Positions 15,584 through 23,743 of a DNA stretch of 64,000 bases are shown here, piece by piece. This DNA is from Lachnospiraceae bacterium (GTDB lineage Bacteria; Bacillota; Clostridia; Lachnospirales; Lachnospiraceae): NCBI GenBank assembly GCA_009774175.1, contig VSNG01000001.1, forward strand, positions 62,001-126,000, in the 5' to 3' direction. The notes beneath the pieces are model-generated. The model was not told the origin of the DNA and made no database searches. It saw only the letters and a list, made by a program, of their open reading frames with translations. Both the position numbers and the translations under genes were made by a program. Each line of letters begins with the position of its first letter. Position 1 is the stretch's first letter.

Positions 15584-16618
15584 ATGTCAGAATTAAGAAA
15601 ATCAGATTTTTATTTTGATCTGCCGCAGGAACTGATTGCCCAGGACCCGCTGGCGGATCGTACCGCTTCCAGGCTTCTTGTGCTGCACAGACAGACGGGA
15701 GAGGTGGAGCACCATACCTTTCGTGAGATTACAGATTATTTAAGGCCGGGCGATTGTCTGGTCTTAAATAATACAAAAGTGATTCCTGCAAGGCTTATGG
15801 GCGTAAAGGAAGACACAGGCGCGGCCATTGAAGTGCTGCTTTTGAAACGGCGGGAAAATGACGTCTGGGAAACTCTTGTAAAGCCCGGGAAAAAAGCCCG
15901 GCCGGGAACGAAGCTTGTCTTTGGGGACGGGTGTCTGCGGGCGGAAGTGCTGGATGTGGTGGAGGAGGGAAACCGCCTGATCCGTTTTTCTTACGAGGGC
16001 ATTTTCGAGGAAGCGCTGGATCGTTTGGGAGAAATGCCGCTTCCCCCGTACATAACCCATAAACTGCAGGATAAGAACCGTTATCAGACAGTGTATGCCA
16101 AATATGAGGGTTCTGCGGCGGCGCCCACGGCAGGCCTGCATTTTACGCAGGAGCTGCTTGCAAAAATAGAGGAGATGGGCGTAAGGATTGCCAGCGTGAC
16201 GCTTCATGTGGGGCTGGGAACCTTCCGGCCCGTGAAGGCGGACAATATACTGGAACATCACATGCATTCCGAACATTATCAGATCACCCGGGAAGCGTCG
16301 GATATCATAAACCGCACAAAAAAAGAGGGCGGACGGGTAATCTGTGTGGGTACCACAAGCTGCCGCACGGTGGAGAGCGCGGCGGACGAAAGCGGGAGCG
16401 TACAGCCGGGGTGCGGCGACACGGAGATTTTTATTTATCCGGGCTATCAGTTTAAGGTACTGGACTGCCTGATTACCAATTTCCATCTGCCGGAATCCAC
16501 GCTGGTAATGCTCGTTTCTGCGCTGGCAGGCAGAGAGCATGTGCTGGCGGCGTATCAGAAGGCGGTTGAGGAGCGGTACCGGTTTTTTAGTTTCGGGGAT
16601 GCGATGTTGATCATTTGA
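15584..16618 (+). CDS. queA: S-adenosylmethionine:tRNA ribosyltransferase-isomerase
   Basis: Penultimate step of queuosine synthesis: transfers the ribosyl moiety of SAM to 7-aminomethyl-7-deazaguanine in tRNA, giving epoxyqueuosine. At 344 residues the length matches the family. Clear family segments include LPQELIAQDPLADRTASRLL at the N-terminus, VLNNTKVIPARL, SAAAPTAGLHFT and TNFHLPESTLVMLVSALAG. The ATG at 15584 follows GATGAGGA; the frame extends upstream to 15443 across the preceding gene's end and is not used. No tgt gene follows in this window. Confidence 0.97.
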   Translation: MSELRKSDFYFDLPQELIAQDPLADRTASRLLVLHRQTGEVEHHTFREITDYLRPGDCLVLNNTKVIPARLMGVKEDTGAAIEVLLLKRRENDVWETLVKPGKKARPGTKLVFGDGCLRAEVLDVVEEGNRLIRFSYEGIFEEALDRLGEMPLPPYITHKLQDKNRYQTVYAKYEGSAAAPTAGLHFTQELLAKIEEMGVRIASVTLHVGLGTFRPVKADNILEHHMHSEHYQITREASDIINRTKKEGGRVICVGTTSCRTVESAADESGSVQPGCGDTEIFIYPGYQFKVLDCLITNFHLPESTLVMLVSALAGREHVLAAYQKAVEERYRFFSFGDAMLII

Positions 16619-16661
16619 CTGTTTTTTATAGATTTCTTCACAAAGGAGATTATACAATACG

Positions 16662-18458
16662 ATGAAGATAAAACAGCGTGCTGGTCTGCTGATAGGTTTT
16701 TTTATGATTTTGGTTGGAATTACTGCAGTTTTTTTCTATCTGGATTCCGCATATCATGCAGAATCGGTTGTAAACGTGGCGGTTGAAACAGATGCGGGAA
16801 ATACCTATATCAAAGCAGCGGGATATAAGATCGCCCTGTGGCAGCAAGGCGGACAAAGTTATGCTTTTCTTCCGTCTGCCTGTAAGGGAATGAACTTAGA
16901 AGCGGAAATTTCGGAGAGTACAGATCCGGATTCTATCGTTTGGCTGTATTCTGAAAATATTCCGGCAGTATTTATTGATACCGAATCAGGAGCAACGGAA
17001 CAGATTCATGGCGATAAAAATGTAAAAGAGGCAGGGAAAGTTTCTGTTTTGGGGGCGGACGGCGTTACCGATTTTTGTATGCCCCTTTCCTATATCAAGA
17101 GCAGAGGCAATACTTCTTTTACTTCCTTTGAAAAAAAGTCTTATCAGATTAAGTTAACGGATTCGGCTCCTTTTTTAGGCATGGATGACGGCAAAAGGTG
17201 GATTTTTATTTCCAATGCATCGGATACCACGCTTCTTCGGAACGCGTTAACCAGAAATCTTGCGGGCCGTTTGGATCTGGCACAGTCGGAGGAAGGCGTT
17301 TTTGTGGATCTGTACTTAAATGGGGAGTATAGGGGAAATTACTATGTCACGGAAAAGGTGGAAGTGAAGGAAAGCCGTTTACCGATCACAGATCTGGAAA
17401 AGGCGACAGAAATGGCAAACGATAATGAGGATTTAAGTTCCTATGAAACGATATGGACAGATACGACCAAGGCAAAACAGATTCCGAATGACCCGGAGGA
17501 TATTACAGGCGGTTATTTAATTGAGCGGGATATTGCAAAACGTTTTCTTTCGGAAGTTGAAATAAACGACAGTTATTTTATAACCGATGCAAAGGAATCT
17601 TTTATTGTCCGCTCGCCGGAGTATGTTTCGGAAAATCAGATTGCTTATATTGGTAACTACATACAAAGCGTGGAAAATGCAATTTTATCCCATGACGGAA
17701 TTGATGGAAGCAGCGGAAAATCTTATCAGGATTTAATTGACGTGAAATCTTTTGCGCGGAAGTATCTTCTGGAGGAGGTAGCTTCCAATTATGACGGCGG
17801 TGTGGCAAGCTCTTATTTTTATAAGGACAGGGACTGCGTCAGCGAAAAACTGTTTGCAGGGCCAATTTGGGATTATGACGTCACATGGGGAAATACGCCT
17901 GCCTATCTTGGATATCTTTCCAGATCTCCCGAGAGGCTGACCAGACTGGAATTCCATGAGGACTCGTCTGTATGGTTTACCGCGCTATATGAAAAGGCGG
18001 ATTTTCATCAGGAAATGCGTTCCTGTTATCAGGAGGAAATAAGTCCTTATCTGCCGACCTTGGCTTTGCAGGTGCTCCCGCAGCTTGAAAAAACCACTGC
18101 GGCTTCTGCAGCCATGGACAGGGTTCGGTGGGCAGAGCAGTACGCCGAAAATGAAACATCGGGCAGTCGTGAAGAGGAAACTGCTTTTTTGGCGGAATAT
18201 ATTCTTATGCGCAAAGCGTTTTTGGATAAGGTGTGGATAGAGCAGATTCCCATCTGCCAAATCGAATTGCTGATTGAAAATGTCCCCCATGATACGCTGT
18301 ATGTTTTTGAAGGGGAAACTATGCCAAAGCTGCCAGAACTGGAACTTTCTTACGCTGAATTCATAGGATGGACTTCGGAAAAGGATGGTCTACCGCCCGG
18401 ACAGAATACGCCGGTATATGAAGATATGGTTTTTCATGCGATGATACAGTATCCTTAA
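16662..18458 (+). CDS. CotH-kinase family secreted/anchored protein
   Basis: CotH proteins are atypical protein kinases; in Bacillus CotH phosphorylates spore-coat proteins. The 598-residue protein starts with a basic stretch and a membrane helix/signal segment (about residues 8-28). The CotH domain spans about 145-450: IKSRGNTSF, FISNASDTTLLRNAL, DLYLNGEYRGNYYVTEKVEV and the late FAGPIWDYDVTWGN with its acidic metal-binding residues. A small C-terminal module (about residues 525-598) ending in FIGWTSEKDGLPPG looks like a bacterial repeat/Ig-like tail. It is visibly more AT-rich than its neighbours. AAGGAG sits about 13 nt before the ATG. Coat-related or cell-surface function are both possible. 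Confidence 0.87.
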   Translation: MKIKQRAGLLIGFFMILVGITAVFFYLDSAYHAESVVNVAVETDAGNTYIKAAGYKIALWQQGGQSYAFLPSACKGMNLEAEISESTDPDSIVWLYSENIPAVFIDTESGATEQIHGDKNVKEAGKVSVLGADGVTDFCMPLSYIKSRGNTSFTSFEKKSYQIKLTDSAPFLGMDDGKRWIFISNASDTTLLRNALTRNLAGRLDLAQSEEGVFVDLYLNGEYRGNYYVTEKVEVKESRLPITDLEKATEMANDNEDLSSYETIWTDTTKAKQIPNDPEDITGGYLIERDIAKRFLSEVEINDSYFITDAKESFIVRSPEYVSENQIAYIGNYIQSVENAILSHDGIDGSSGKSYQDLIDVKSFARKYLLEEVASNYDGGVASSYFYKDRDCVSEKLFAGPIWDYDVTWGNTPAYLGYLSRSPERLTRLEFHEDSSVWFTALYEKADFHQEMRSCYQEEISPYLPTLALQVLPQLEKTTAASAAMDRVRWAEQYAENETSGSREEETAFLAEYILMRKAFLDKVWIEQIPICQIELLIENVPHDTLYVFEGETMPKLPELELSYAEFIGWTSEKDGLPPGQNTPVYEDMVFHAMIQYP

Positions 18459-18558
18459 GGTTGATGAATAAAGTTCGGTTCGGCACATCCATCTGAGATT
18501 TTGGAAATTTGATGTTTACTATTTAGCTGTTTGTAATTATTATAGAAATAGCAGGGAA

Positions 18559-19062
18559 ATGGATGGTATGGATAGAAAGAAGAAGGAAAAAATTTTATTG
18601 CAGTTGGGACTGATCGGCGTTTCACTGGCAGCGCTTTCACTGCTTGTTTATTTTGTGCTTGTGGTGTCTTTCCAAAACGGCGAGGCTTCCATCGGTGTGA
18701 CGATGCGGTTTGCCCGGCAGCTTGCGGGGCGGATTTTTGAAGAGCCGACAGAGGAGCAGATCAAAACCACGTCATGGATCATACGCTACGGCGCGCATCT
18801 GGGACTTTTCTTTGTGGTGGGATTTGCGACAACTTATGTGGGTATGGTGATTTTCAGAAGATATTACAGGATACTTGGCGTGATTCTGGCAGGATTGATC
18901 TGTTATGTCCTGGCTTACTACACGGAATACTATAAGCAGTTTGTGGAGGGAAGACATTTTCATCAGTCGGATGCGGTGCTTAACTGGTATGGAGGCGTGG
19001 CGGGCATTGTCTGTATGGTTGGCTCCTATTTCCTGAACAGGCTTTTGGTAAAGCTTTCGTGA
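18559..19062 (+). CDS. VanZ-like family membrane protein
   Basis: A 167-residue protein with about four membrane segments. The family pattern is present: VVSFQNGEASI after the first helix, an Arg-His pair in IIRYGAHLGLFFVVG, and EYYKQFVEGRHFHQSDAVLNW before the last helix. VanZ relatives affect teicoplanin resistance or lipid handling, but most have no known role. The annotated start may be 9 nt early, since an internal ATG at 18568 follows the first. No resistance genes flank it. Confidence 0.82.
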   Translation: MDGMDRKKKEKILLQLGLIGVSLAALSLLVYFVLVVSFQNGEASIGVTMRFARQLAGRIFEEPTEEQIKTTSWIIRYGAHLGLFFVVGFATTYVGMVIFRRYYRILGVILAGLICYVLAYYTEYYKQFVEGRHFHQSDAVLNWYGGVAGIVCMVGSYFLNRLLVKLS

Positions 19063-19077
19063 ACAGTGGACGAAATA

Positions 19078-19086
19078 TGTTATAAT
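19078..19086 (+). promoter_or_regulatory. Extended -10 promoter for the PilZ gene
   Basis: TGTTATAAT, an extended -10 element, lies 28 bp before the start codon; no good -35 element is visible. Confidence 0.5.
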
Positions 19087-19114
19087 GGTGTTAAACAAAA
19101 GAAAGGCGGATGCT

Positions 19115-19468
19115 ATGGAAGAACGAAGAAAAAACAGAAGACTGGAGCTTTCCTCGAAGCTCCTGATTAAGAGACTTGACGCTGATCACGCGGCCATGGA
19201 AGTAAATATTGACGTATCGGATGTATCCAAAACAGGAGTCGGTTTTTGCTGTGGCGAACCGCTGGAAATCGGTGCGGTTTACGAGGTGTTTCTGACTTTG
19301 TGGACAAAGGAGGTGCTTCACTGTTTTCTCCAGATCGTGCGTATTGAAATGAATGAAGAGAACAGGTATTCCTACGGCTCCATTTTTATCGGTATGTCAG
19401 AGGCCGAGGCCAGCAGAATTGAAACCTACAGCACCATCGAAAATATGGATGTGCAGGAGAAGAAGTGA
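19115..19468 (+). CDS. PilZ-domain c-di-GMP receptor
   Basis: A 117-residue single-domain PilZ protein. The c-di-GMP-binding signature is intact: a RRKNRR segment at residues 4-9 supplying RxxxR, and DVSKTGVGF around residues 36-44 supplying D/NxSxxG. The ATG at 19115 follows GAAAGGCGG; an in-frame ATG at 19085 overlaps the promoter and is rejected. Such stand-alone PilZ proteins link c-di-GMP to motility, surface or secretion targets. Its partner is not identifiable locally, but an HD-GYP-type gene lies at 51012. Confidence 0.87.
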   Translation: MEERRKNRRLELSSKLLIKRLDADHAAMEVNIDVSDVSKTGVGFCCGEPLEIGAVYEVFLTLWTKEVLHCFLQIVRIEMNEENRYSYGSIFIGMSEAEASRIETYSTIENMDVQEKK

Positions 19469-19507
19469 CGCGGCCTTTTCACGGTAATCGGGATCATGCC
19501 CAAAAAG

Positions 19508-20782
19508 CTATCTGCTGAGACGGCGGAGATCCTTATAAAAATCAGGGTAGCTGATGTTTACTGCATCGCTGCCTTTTATTTTTGTCTCGCCTTTTGCAAT
19601 CAGGGAAGCGATGGCAAAGCTCATGGCGATACGGTGATCCAGGTGAGAATCCACCTCAGTTCCGTGCAGGGGGCGTCCGCCCACAATAATCATACCGTCG
19701 TCGGTGCCGGTGATATCGCATCCCATGGCGCTCAGATAACGTACCATGACGTCGATGCGGTTGGATTCCTTGACTTTTAATTCGGCAGCGTTTCGGATTA
19801 CGGTAGTGCCTTCCGCACAGGCCGCCATGACGTTAATGACGGGCAGCTCGTCAATCAGGGTGGGAATCAGATCGCCTTCGATCACGATACCATGGAGACG
19901 GCTGTGTTTCACCAGAAGGTCGGCGGTCGGTTCCCCGTCGTAATTTTCGTTTAAAAGAGTGATATTTCCGCCCATTTCCCGGGCAACCTTTAAAATGCCG
20001 TCGCGGGTGGGGTTGATGCCAACATTTTTAATCAGGATTTCCGCACCCGGAACAAGGAGGCCGGCGGCTATAAAATAAGCGGCGGAGGAAATGTCGCCGG
20101 GCACAACAATTTTCTGTCCCTGTAAGCGGGGCTCGGGACATACTTTGGCAGTTTTATTTTCAACGGTTAAATCAGCGCCAAAGCAGCGCAGCATGATTTC
20201 CGTGTGATTGCGGCTTAAAGAGGGCTCTGTTACAAGCGTTTCGCCGTCGGCATAAAGTCCTGCCAGCAGTACGGCGGATTTTACCTGCGCGGAAGCAACC
20301 CTGGAATGGTAATGGATGCCGTGCAGGGGAGCGCCCGTAATACGAAGCGGCGCACAGTCGTTTCCGTTTATGCTGATAATGCTTCCGCCCATCATGGAGA
20401 GCGGTTCCATGATGCGGCGCATTGGGCGTTTCTGAATGGAGGCGTCGCCTGTGAGCGTGCTTTCGAAGGCCTGCCCGGCGAGGATACCGCTGATCAGTCT
20501 CGTGGTGGTGCCGCTGTTGCCCATATCCAGAATGGAAGAGGGAGCCTTTAGTCCGTGAAGCCCTCGTCCATGGATCAGAATTTTTTCCTGTGTATTCTCA
20601 ATTTCGATTCCCATTTTCCGAAAAGCGTCTATGGTGGACAGACAGTCCGCTCCCTGTAAAAAGTTGGTGACTTCCGTCGTGCCGTCGGCCAGAGAGCCGA
20701 ACATCACAGCGCGGTGGGATATGGATTTGTCGCCAGGGATGGTTACTTCCCCTTTCATCTGCTTAACCGGTTGAAAAATCAT
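19508..20782 (-). CDS. aroA: 3-phosphoshikimate 1-carboxyvinyltransferase (EPSP synthase)
   Basis: Transfers enolpyruvyl from PEP to shikimate-3-phosphate in the shikimate pathway. The 424-residue protein shows GDKSISHRA at residues 17-25, the LDMGNSGTTTRL substrate loop near 85-96, QKRPMRR, and ELKVKESNRI with the conserved Lys/Glu pair. Ala follows GNSG in the loop of some glyphosate-tolerant forms; here the sequence is GTTTR, so class is not judged. It lies 61 nt downstream of tyrA in a two-gene aromatic amino-acid operon and converges on the PilZ gene. Confidence 0.97.
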   Translation of the reverse strand: MIFQPVKQMKGEVTIPGDKSISHRAVMFGSLADGTTEVTNFLQGADCLSTIDAFRKMGIEIENTQEKILIHGRGLHGLKAPSSILDMGNSGTTTRLISGILAGQAFESTLTGDASIQKRPMRRIMEPLSMMGGSIISINGNDCAPLRITGAPLHGIHYHSRVASAQVKSAVLLAGLYADGETLVTEPSLSRNHTEIMLRCFGADLTVENKTAKVCPEPRLQGQKIVVPGDISSAAYFIAAGLLVPGAEILIKNVGINPTRDGILKVAREMGGNITLLNENYDGEPTADLLVKHSRLHGIVIEGDLIPTLIDELPVINVMAACAEGTTVIRNAAELKVKESNRIDVMVRYLSAMGCDITGTDDGMIIVGGRPLHGTEVDSHLDHRIAMSFAIASLIAKGETKIKGSDAVNISYPDFYKDLRRLSR

Positions 20783-20843
20783 GGAACGCCTCGTTTCCCG
20801 GGCATGTCAGGCAGCTCCGCAGGCGGATCTGTCTGCCCGAATA

Positions 20844-21941
20844 TTATTTTGTGTGTATTTTATAGCCGTGTTCTTTCATAATTTGCACAGCGCCTGTCAG
20901 ACTGTCCTGATTGTAGAATTCAATGCGCAACGCCCCCTCGGCAAGTTCTCTGTTGTGGTTAATGCCGATATTTTTGATGCTTACATCGTGCATGGCAAGA
21001 AGGGATGCAATGGCCGCGATGGCCCCCGGTTTATCCGCTATATCAACGGTAAATACATATTCGGCCTTGATAGGGCCGCTGGGTGTGCTGATAAAGGATT
21101 CCCGGTAGCTTCTCGCCGTCTCGAAGAAGCGATAGAGGTGGTCCTTTTTACGGCTGCCGATCTGATCAGCCAGACTGTCAAGATATTGTATGTAAGTGCG
21201 AAGCAGTTTTACTATGTTTTCCGCATTGGTCAGACAGATCTGCTGCCACATTTCGGGAGAAGAGGAGGCAATTCGCGTAATATCCTTAAAGCCTCCGGCG
21301 GCTATCATTTTCATGACGCCCTCTTCGGAGTCGCTGTTTTTTACCAGATTGACCAGGGAGGCGGCGATTACATGGGGCAGATGGGAAATGGCCGCAGTCA
21401 CATAATCATGTTCTTCGTATGACAGGATCAGAGGGATTGCGCCGATGGCTTCCACCAGCCTGCGATAGCCGTTTACTTTTTCTTCGGGTACTTCTTCGGA
21501 CGGGGTCAGGATATAGTAGGCGTTTTCCAGAAGGGAAGCCTTGGCGTTCTGGTAGCCGAAGCGCTCCGAACCCGCCATGGGATGTCCGCCGATGAACTGC
21601 GCCTCCAGCCCGGCCAGCCGGACCTGTTCGTGAATGCTTGTCTTGACGCTTCCCACATCCGTCAGGACGGCGTCGGGGGAGAGATAGGGTTTCAGTGTGA
21701 GCAGGTTTTCGGCATTGCAGGAAACCGGCGCGCACAAAAAAATATAATCGCAGCTTCCAAAAGAACCGTCGACAGAGGGGCAGATCTGATCCAGAACCTG
21801 TTCCTGTTTCGCCAGTTCCAGAAAAGCGGAATTGATATCGTATGCGATCAGTCTTGCGTCAGGCAGACGAAGCCTGATCGCTTTGGCAATGGAGCCGCCG
21901 ATCAGACCGAGCCCTATAAAACCGCAGGTGAGTGTTTTCAT
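20844..21941 (-). CDS. tyrA: Prephenate dehydrogenase with C-terminal ACT domain
   Basis: NAD(P)-dependent oxidative decarboxylation of prephenate to 4-hydroxyphenylpyruvate for tyrosine synthesis. The 365-residue protein starts with the Rossmann motif GFIGLGLIGGS (residues 7-17). GGHPMAGSERFG and ISHLPHVIAASLV are family motifs. From about residue 290 an ACT domain (TVDIADKPGAIAAIASLLA) probably binds an amino acid for feedback control. The ATG at 21941 is chosen over the longer frame to 22007, because MKTLTCGFIG begins the conserved fold and the longer frame covers the promoter. It is first gene of the tyrA-aroA operon. Confidence 0.95.
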   Translation of the reverse strand: MKTLTCGFIGLGLIGGSIAKAIRLRLPDARLIAYDINSAFLELAKQEQVLDQICPSVDGSFGSCDYIFLCAPVSCNAENLLTLKPYLSPDAVLTDVGSVKTSIHEQVRLAGLEAQFIGGHPMAGSERFGYQNAKASLLENAYYILTPSEEVPEEKVNGYRRLVEAIGAIPLILSYEEHDYVTAAISHLPHVIAASLVNLVKNSDSEEGVMKMIAAGGFKDITRIASSSPEMWQQICLTNAENIVKLLRTYIQYLDSLADQIGSRKKDHLYRFFETARSYRESFISTPSGPIKAEYVFTVDIADKPGAIAAIASLLAMHDVSIKNIGINHNRELAEGALRIEFYNQDSLTGAVQIMKEHGYKIHTK

Positions 21942-21978
21942 AAAGTCATTACCTTTCACGCGTTTCACTTTCGTATTT

Positions 21979-22007
21979 ACGATAGCACAAAAAGGGAGGG
22001 AGCGCAA
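21979..22007 (-). promoter_or_regulatory. Predicted promoter of tyrA-aroA
   Basis: On the minus strand, TTGCGC, a 17-bp spacer and TATCGT. The predicted start near 21972 gives a short leader of about 30 nt before tyrA, leaving no room for a T-box. Confidence 0.5.
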
Positions 22008-22091
22008 GGAGGCCGGGCAGCGGCAAAGTGATGGAAAATGGATTTAAGGATTGTATCCTGCACATACTTATAGTGAAAAAGAGGATTTGTG

Positions 22092-22100
22092 TGATACAAT
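22092..22100 (+). promoter_or_regulatory. Extended -10 promoter for the EamA gene
   Basis: TGATACAAT precedes the transporter start by 43 bp. No convincing -35 element is seen. Confidence 0.4.
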
Positions 22101-22143
22101 AAAACTAATTAAAAGAAAGTATGACAGAAAGAGAGGCGTGCTT

Positions 22144-22557
22144 ATGTGGTTTGTATTTGCTTTATTATCTGCGGTCTTTGCAGCGCTTACTTCAATATTG
22201 GCCAAAGTCGGTATTGAAGGCGTTAATTCCAATCTGGCAACTGCCATCAGAACGGTAGTGGTGGTTATTATGGCCTGGGGAATGGTTTTTTTGACCCACG
22301 GGCAGAGCGGTATTTCGGAGATTAGCAGGAAAAGCTGGGTGTTCCTGATTTTGTCGGGGCTTGCCACAGGCGGGTCGTGGCTGTGTTACTATAAGGCATT
22401 GCAAATCGGGGAAGCGTCGAAGGTGGTGCCGATTGATAAATTGAGTGTGGTGATAACGCTGGTTCTGGCCTTTGTGTTTCTGCATGAAGACTTTACGGTG
22501 AAATCTCTGCTTGGATGTGTACTGATCGGAACGGGCACTCTTGTTATGGTGGTGTAA
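22144..22557 (+). CDS. Half-size EamA (DMT superfamily) transporter
   Basis: A 137-residue membrane protein with about five hydrophobic segments: one EamA repeat where full-length transporters have two. It would need to dimerise. Family features: FALLSAVFAALTSILAKVGI at the N-terminus, WLCYYKALQIGEASKVVPID in the middle and LLGCVLIGTGTLVMV at the end. The ATG at 22144 follows AGAGAGGCG; the open frame upstream contains the promoter. Substrate unknown. It lies upstream of the frameshifted ketopantoate reductase, 61 nt apart. Confidence 0.85.
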   Translation: MWFVFALLSAVFAALTSILAKVGIEGVNSNLATAIRTVVVVIMAWGMVFLTHGQSGISEISRKSWVFLILSGLATGGSWLCYYKALQIGEASKVVPIDKLSVVITLVLAFVFLHEDFTVKSLLGCVLIGTGTLVMVV

Positions 22558-22618
22558 ATTTAGCCGTTTTAACGGCGGGATAACTATTTAAAACAAAAGA
22601 TACGGAGGAGTAAAGAAT

Positions 22619-23511
22619 ATGATAGGAACAGTAGATATTGTCGGACTCGGAGCGCTTGGCGTGATGTACGCAGATTTTTTACCACAAAGCTGGGTAAGGA
22701 AAGGGTGCGCGTACTGGCGGACAAAAAGAGAATTGAGCGGTACAAAAAAGAACGGATTACTTTTAATGGGAAAGTGTGTGATTTTCAGTATTGTGATGCC
22801 GCAAAAGAGAGCCGCCCGTCCGAACTGGCGCTTTTTGCGGTGAAATACGGCGCGCTGGAAACAGCCATGGCTGAAAACGCGCATCTGGTCGGGGAAGGGA
22901 CGGTTCTCCTATCGGTGCTGAACGGCATCCGTAGTGAAGAAGACCTTGGGAGGAAATTCGGCAGGGAAAAGGTAGTGCACTGTATTGCGCAGAAAATGGC
23001 GGCCATGAAGGAAGGAAACGAAGCGGTTTGTACCAATAAGGGGGAACTTGCGATCGGTGTCCTTGACGGCGGCAGAGAAGAAAATCTGGCGGCGGTCAGA
23101 GACTTTTTCGACAGCACAGGCTTTGCCTATTCCTGTCCTGCGGATATGCGGCATGCGATGTGGGGAAAGCTTTTGTGCAACGTAGGCGTAAATCAGACGG
23201 TATCTCTTTTTCAGGGAACTTATCGGAGCGTACAGCTGGAGGGAGAAGCGCGTGAAATGATGAAAGCGGCCATGCGTGAGACCATTCTTGTGGCGAATGC
23301 GGAAGGCGTGGATCTGTCGGAGAAAGATCTGACGGATTGGGTATCAATAATTGACGGATTAAACCCGGACGGAGAGCCGTCCATGCGTCAGGACAGCAAG
23401 GCGGGCAGAAAGACGGAGGTGGCGCTTTTTGCCGGTACAATCTGCGAATTGGGGAAGAAACATAGCATTGACACACCTGTGAACGATCATTTTTTGGAAC
23501 AGTTTATGTGA
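22619..23511 (+). pseudogene. Ketopantoate reductase-family gene with a 1-nt frameshift
   Basis: The family (PanE/ApbA) reduces 2-dehydropantoate with NADPH for coenzyme A synthesis; many paralogues act on other 2-keto acids. A good ribosome site (GGAGGAG) and ATG 22619 start the N-terminal Rossmann part, GTVDIVGLGALGVMYAD. Frame is then lost at a run of six T (22675-22680). One more T would give DFFTTKLGKERVRVLADKKR and join the frame that continues to the stop at 23511, carrying AVKYGALETAM, GKLLCNVGVNQ and the C-terminal helices. The rest is undamaged, so the lesion is recent, a slippage site, or a base-calling error. As written, no full-length protein is made. Confidence 0.85.
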
Positions 23512-23581
23512 GAAATATGGGAAATAGTTTCAGAAAAAATTTATGGTTGTAAATGATCTGTGCAGAATGTATAAATAGTTG

Positions 23582-23610
23582 TTGAAATTGTTCAGAAAAT
23601 TTAGTAAAAT
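23582..23610 (+). promoter_or_regulatory. Predicted sigma-A promoter of the EF-G paralogue
   Basis: TTGAAA, a 17-bp spacer and TAAAAT form a strong promoter. The predicted start near 23617 leaves a leader of about 125 nt, in which no known riboswitch is recognised. Confidence 0.65.
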
Positions 23611-23743
23611 GTATTTACAACTTGGCGCCATGATCGAGGCATGACAATACGGACAGAACTGTTTTTTGTATCACACGGTATTGCTATGGTTTTGTGCGGC
23701 CCCGGTTGCTAAAAAGAACAACAGAATTGGAGGGTTACAGGGC

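Noticed and set aside
22906..22915. Second copy of the GGGACGGTTC core of the 1275 palindrome
   Set aside because: It lies in coding sequence without the flanking inverted repeat.
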